The translations under genes and the position numbers were made by a program. The notes under the pieces were generated by a model. The model did not search any database. It was given only the letters and a program-made list of their open reading frames with translations, and had not been told where the DNA came from. Below are positions 5,274 through 5,477 of a stretch of DNA of 5,477 nt, in pieces (the stretch's first letter is position 1; every line of letters starts with the position of its first letter). Source of the DNA: Candidatus Latescibacterota bacterium (GTDB lineage Bacteria; JAAXHH01; JABIQT01); the NCBI GenBank assembly GCA_018667995.1, contig JABIQT010000358.1, positions 1-5,477 on the forward strand. The letters run 5' to 3'.

Positions 5274-5477
5274 ATGCGGTATTCATGGTTCTACATTGTC
5301 TTGGGAATGTTTCTTTTCCCTCAGAACGAAGCTCTGGGCGCTGACGGCTATGTGCGGCTTCGAGGGATCGACGTTTTGCACTATCGGATCGCATTAACTA
5401 TCGATGCCACGGACAGCGTGATAGTGGGAGACACCGGCATTATCGTATCCATTACGGATGGAAATATCAAAGAGATC
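5274..5477 (+). CDS. Exported protein, probable M1-family metallopeptidase N-terminus (3'-truncated by the window edge)
   Basis: Sixty-eight codons are visible and the frame is open to the edge. The ATG at 5274 has AAAGGA ten bases upstream and an in-frame TGA at 5256-5258, so no earlier start is possible. Residues 1 to about 23 look like a Sec signal peptide: a short basic start (MRYSW), a hydrophobic core (FYIVLGMFLF) and a likely cleavage after ALGA, just before DGYV. The mature start reads VRLRGIDVLHYRIALTIDATDSVIVGDTGIIV. The pattern D-V-x-H-Y-x-I-x-L followed by a beta-strand with I-x-G-D/T is how the N-terminal saddle domain of M1 aminopeptidases begins. The catalytic HExxH-E zinc site and GxMEN motif would lie well beyond the window, so the family call is an inference from the N-terminal fold signature alone. 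Another exported beta-rich protein is possible. Confidence 0.6.
   Translation, partial: MRYSWFYIVLGMFLFPQNEALGADGYVRLRGIDVLHYRIALTIDATDSVIVGDTGIIVSITDGNIKEI

Overview
This is a bacterial chromosomal window of roughly even base composition. It has tightly defined Shine-Dalgarno sites, one classical Rho-independent terminator and no mobile elements, CRISPR arrays, rRNA or tRNA genes. A full-length Pol II-type (polB) DNA polymerase and a YihY/BrkB membrane protein with a C-terminal extension would fit Pseudomonadota, perhaps a gammaproteobacterium. The gene set does not fix the phylum, and PhyH-family dioxygenases are also abundant in several uncultured marine and sponge-associated phyla.

Layout. 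(1) Positions 1-1080, plus strand: the 3' part of a YihY/BrkB-family inner-membrane protein whose start lies outside the window. (2) Positions 1077-1853, minus strand: a phytanoyl-CoA dioxygenase-family Fe(II)/2-oxoglutarate oxygenase. It converges on the first gene, and the two stop codons overlap inside a GGTTAACC palindrome. (3) Positions 1854-2096: a 243-base divergent intergenic region with two dyad-symmetric sequences and no recognisable LexA box. (4) Positions 2097-4487, plus strand: a complete family B DNA polymerase II with intact exonuclease and polymerase motifs. A perfect 10-bp hairpin straddles its stop codon. (5) Positions 4488-4731: a 244-base spacer with a long imperfect hairpin and a 21-bp palindrome. 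(6) Positions 4732-4965: a small unrecognised protein (77 aa) with a strong ribosome-binding site. Its 3' end carries an 11-bp inverted repeat, and a strong intrinsic terminator follows at 5006-5036. (7) Positions 5274-5477: the N-terminus of an exported protein that looks like an M1-family metallopeptidase and runs off the window.

The genes do not form an obvious pathway. The polymerase is a DNA-damage or replication-restart enzyme, the dioxygenase is an oxidative tailoring or catabolic enzyme, and the two edge genes are envelope or exported proteins. The least explained part is the structured DNA around polB and the small gene behind it: dyads upstream, stem-loops across both stop codons, and a hairpin plus a palindrome between them. 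I found no convincing new multi-gene system. The findings are specific, modest anomalies.
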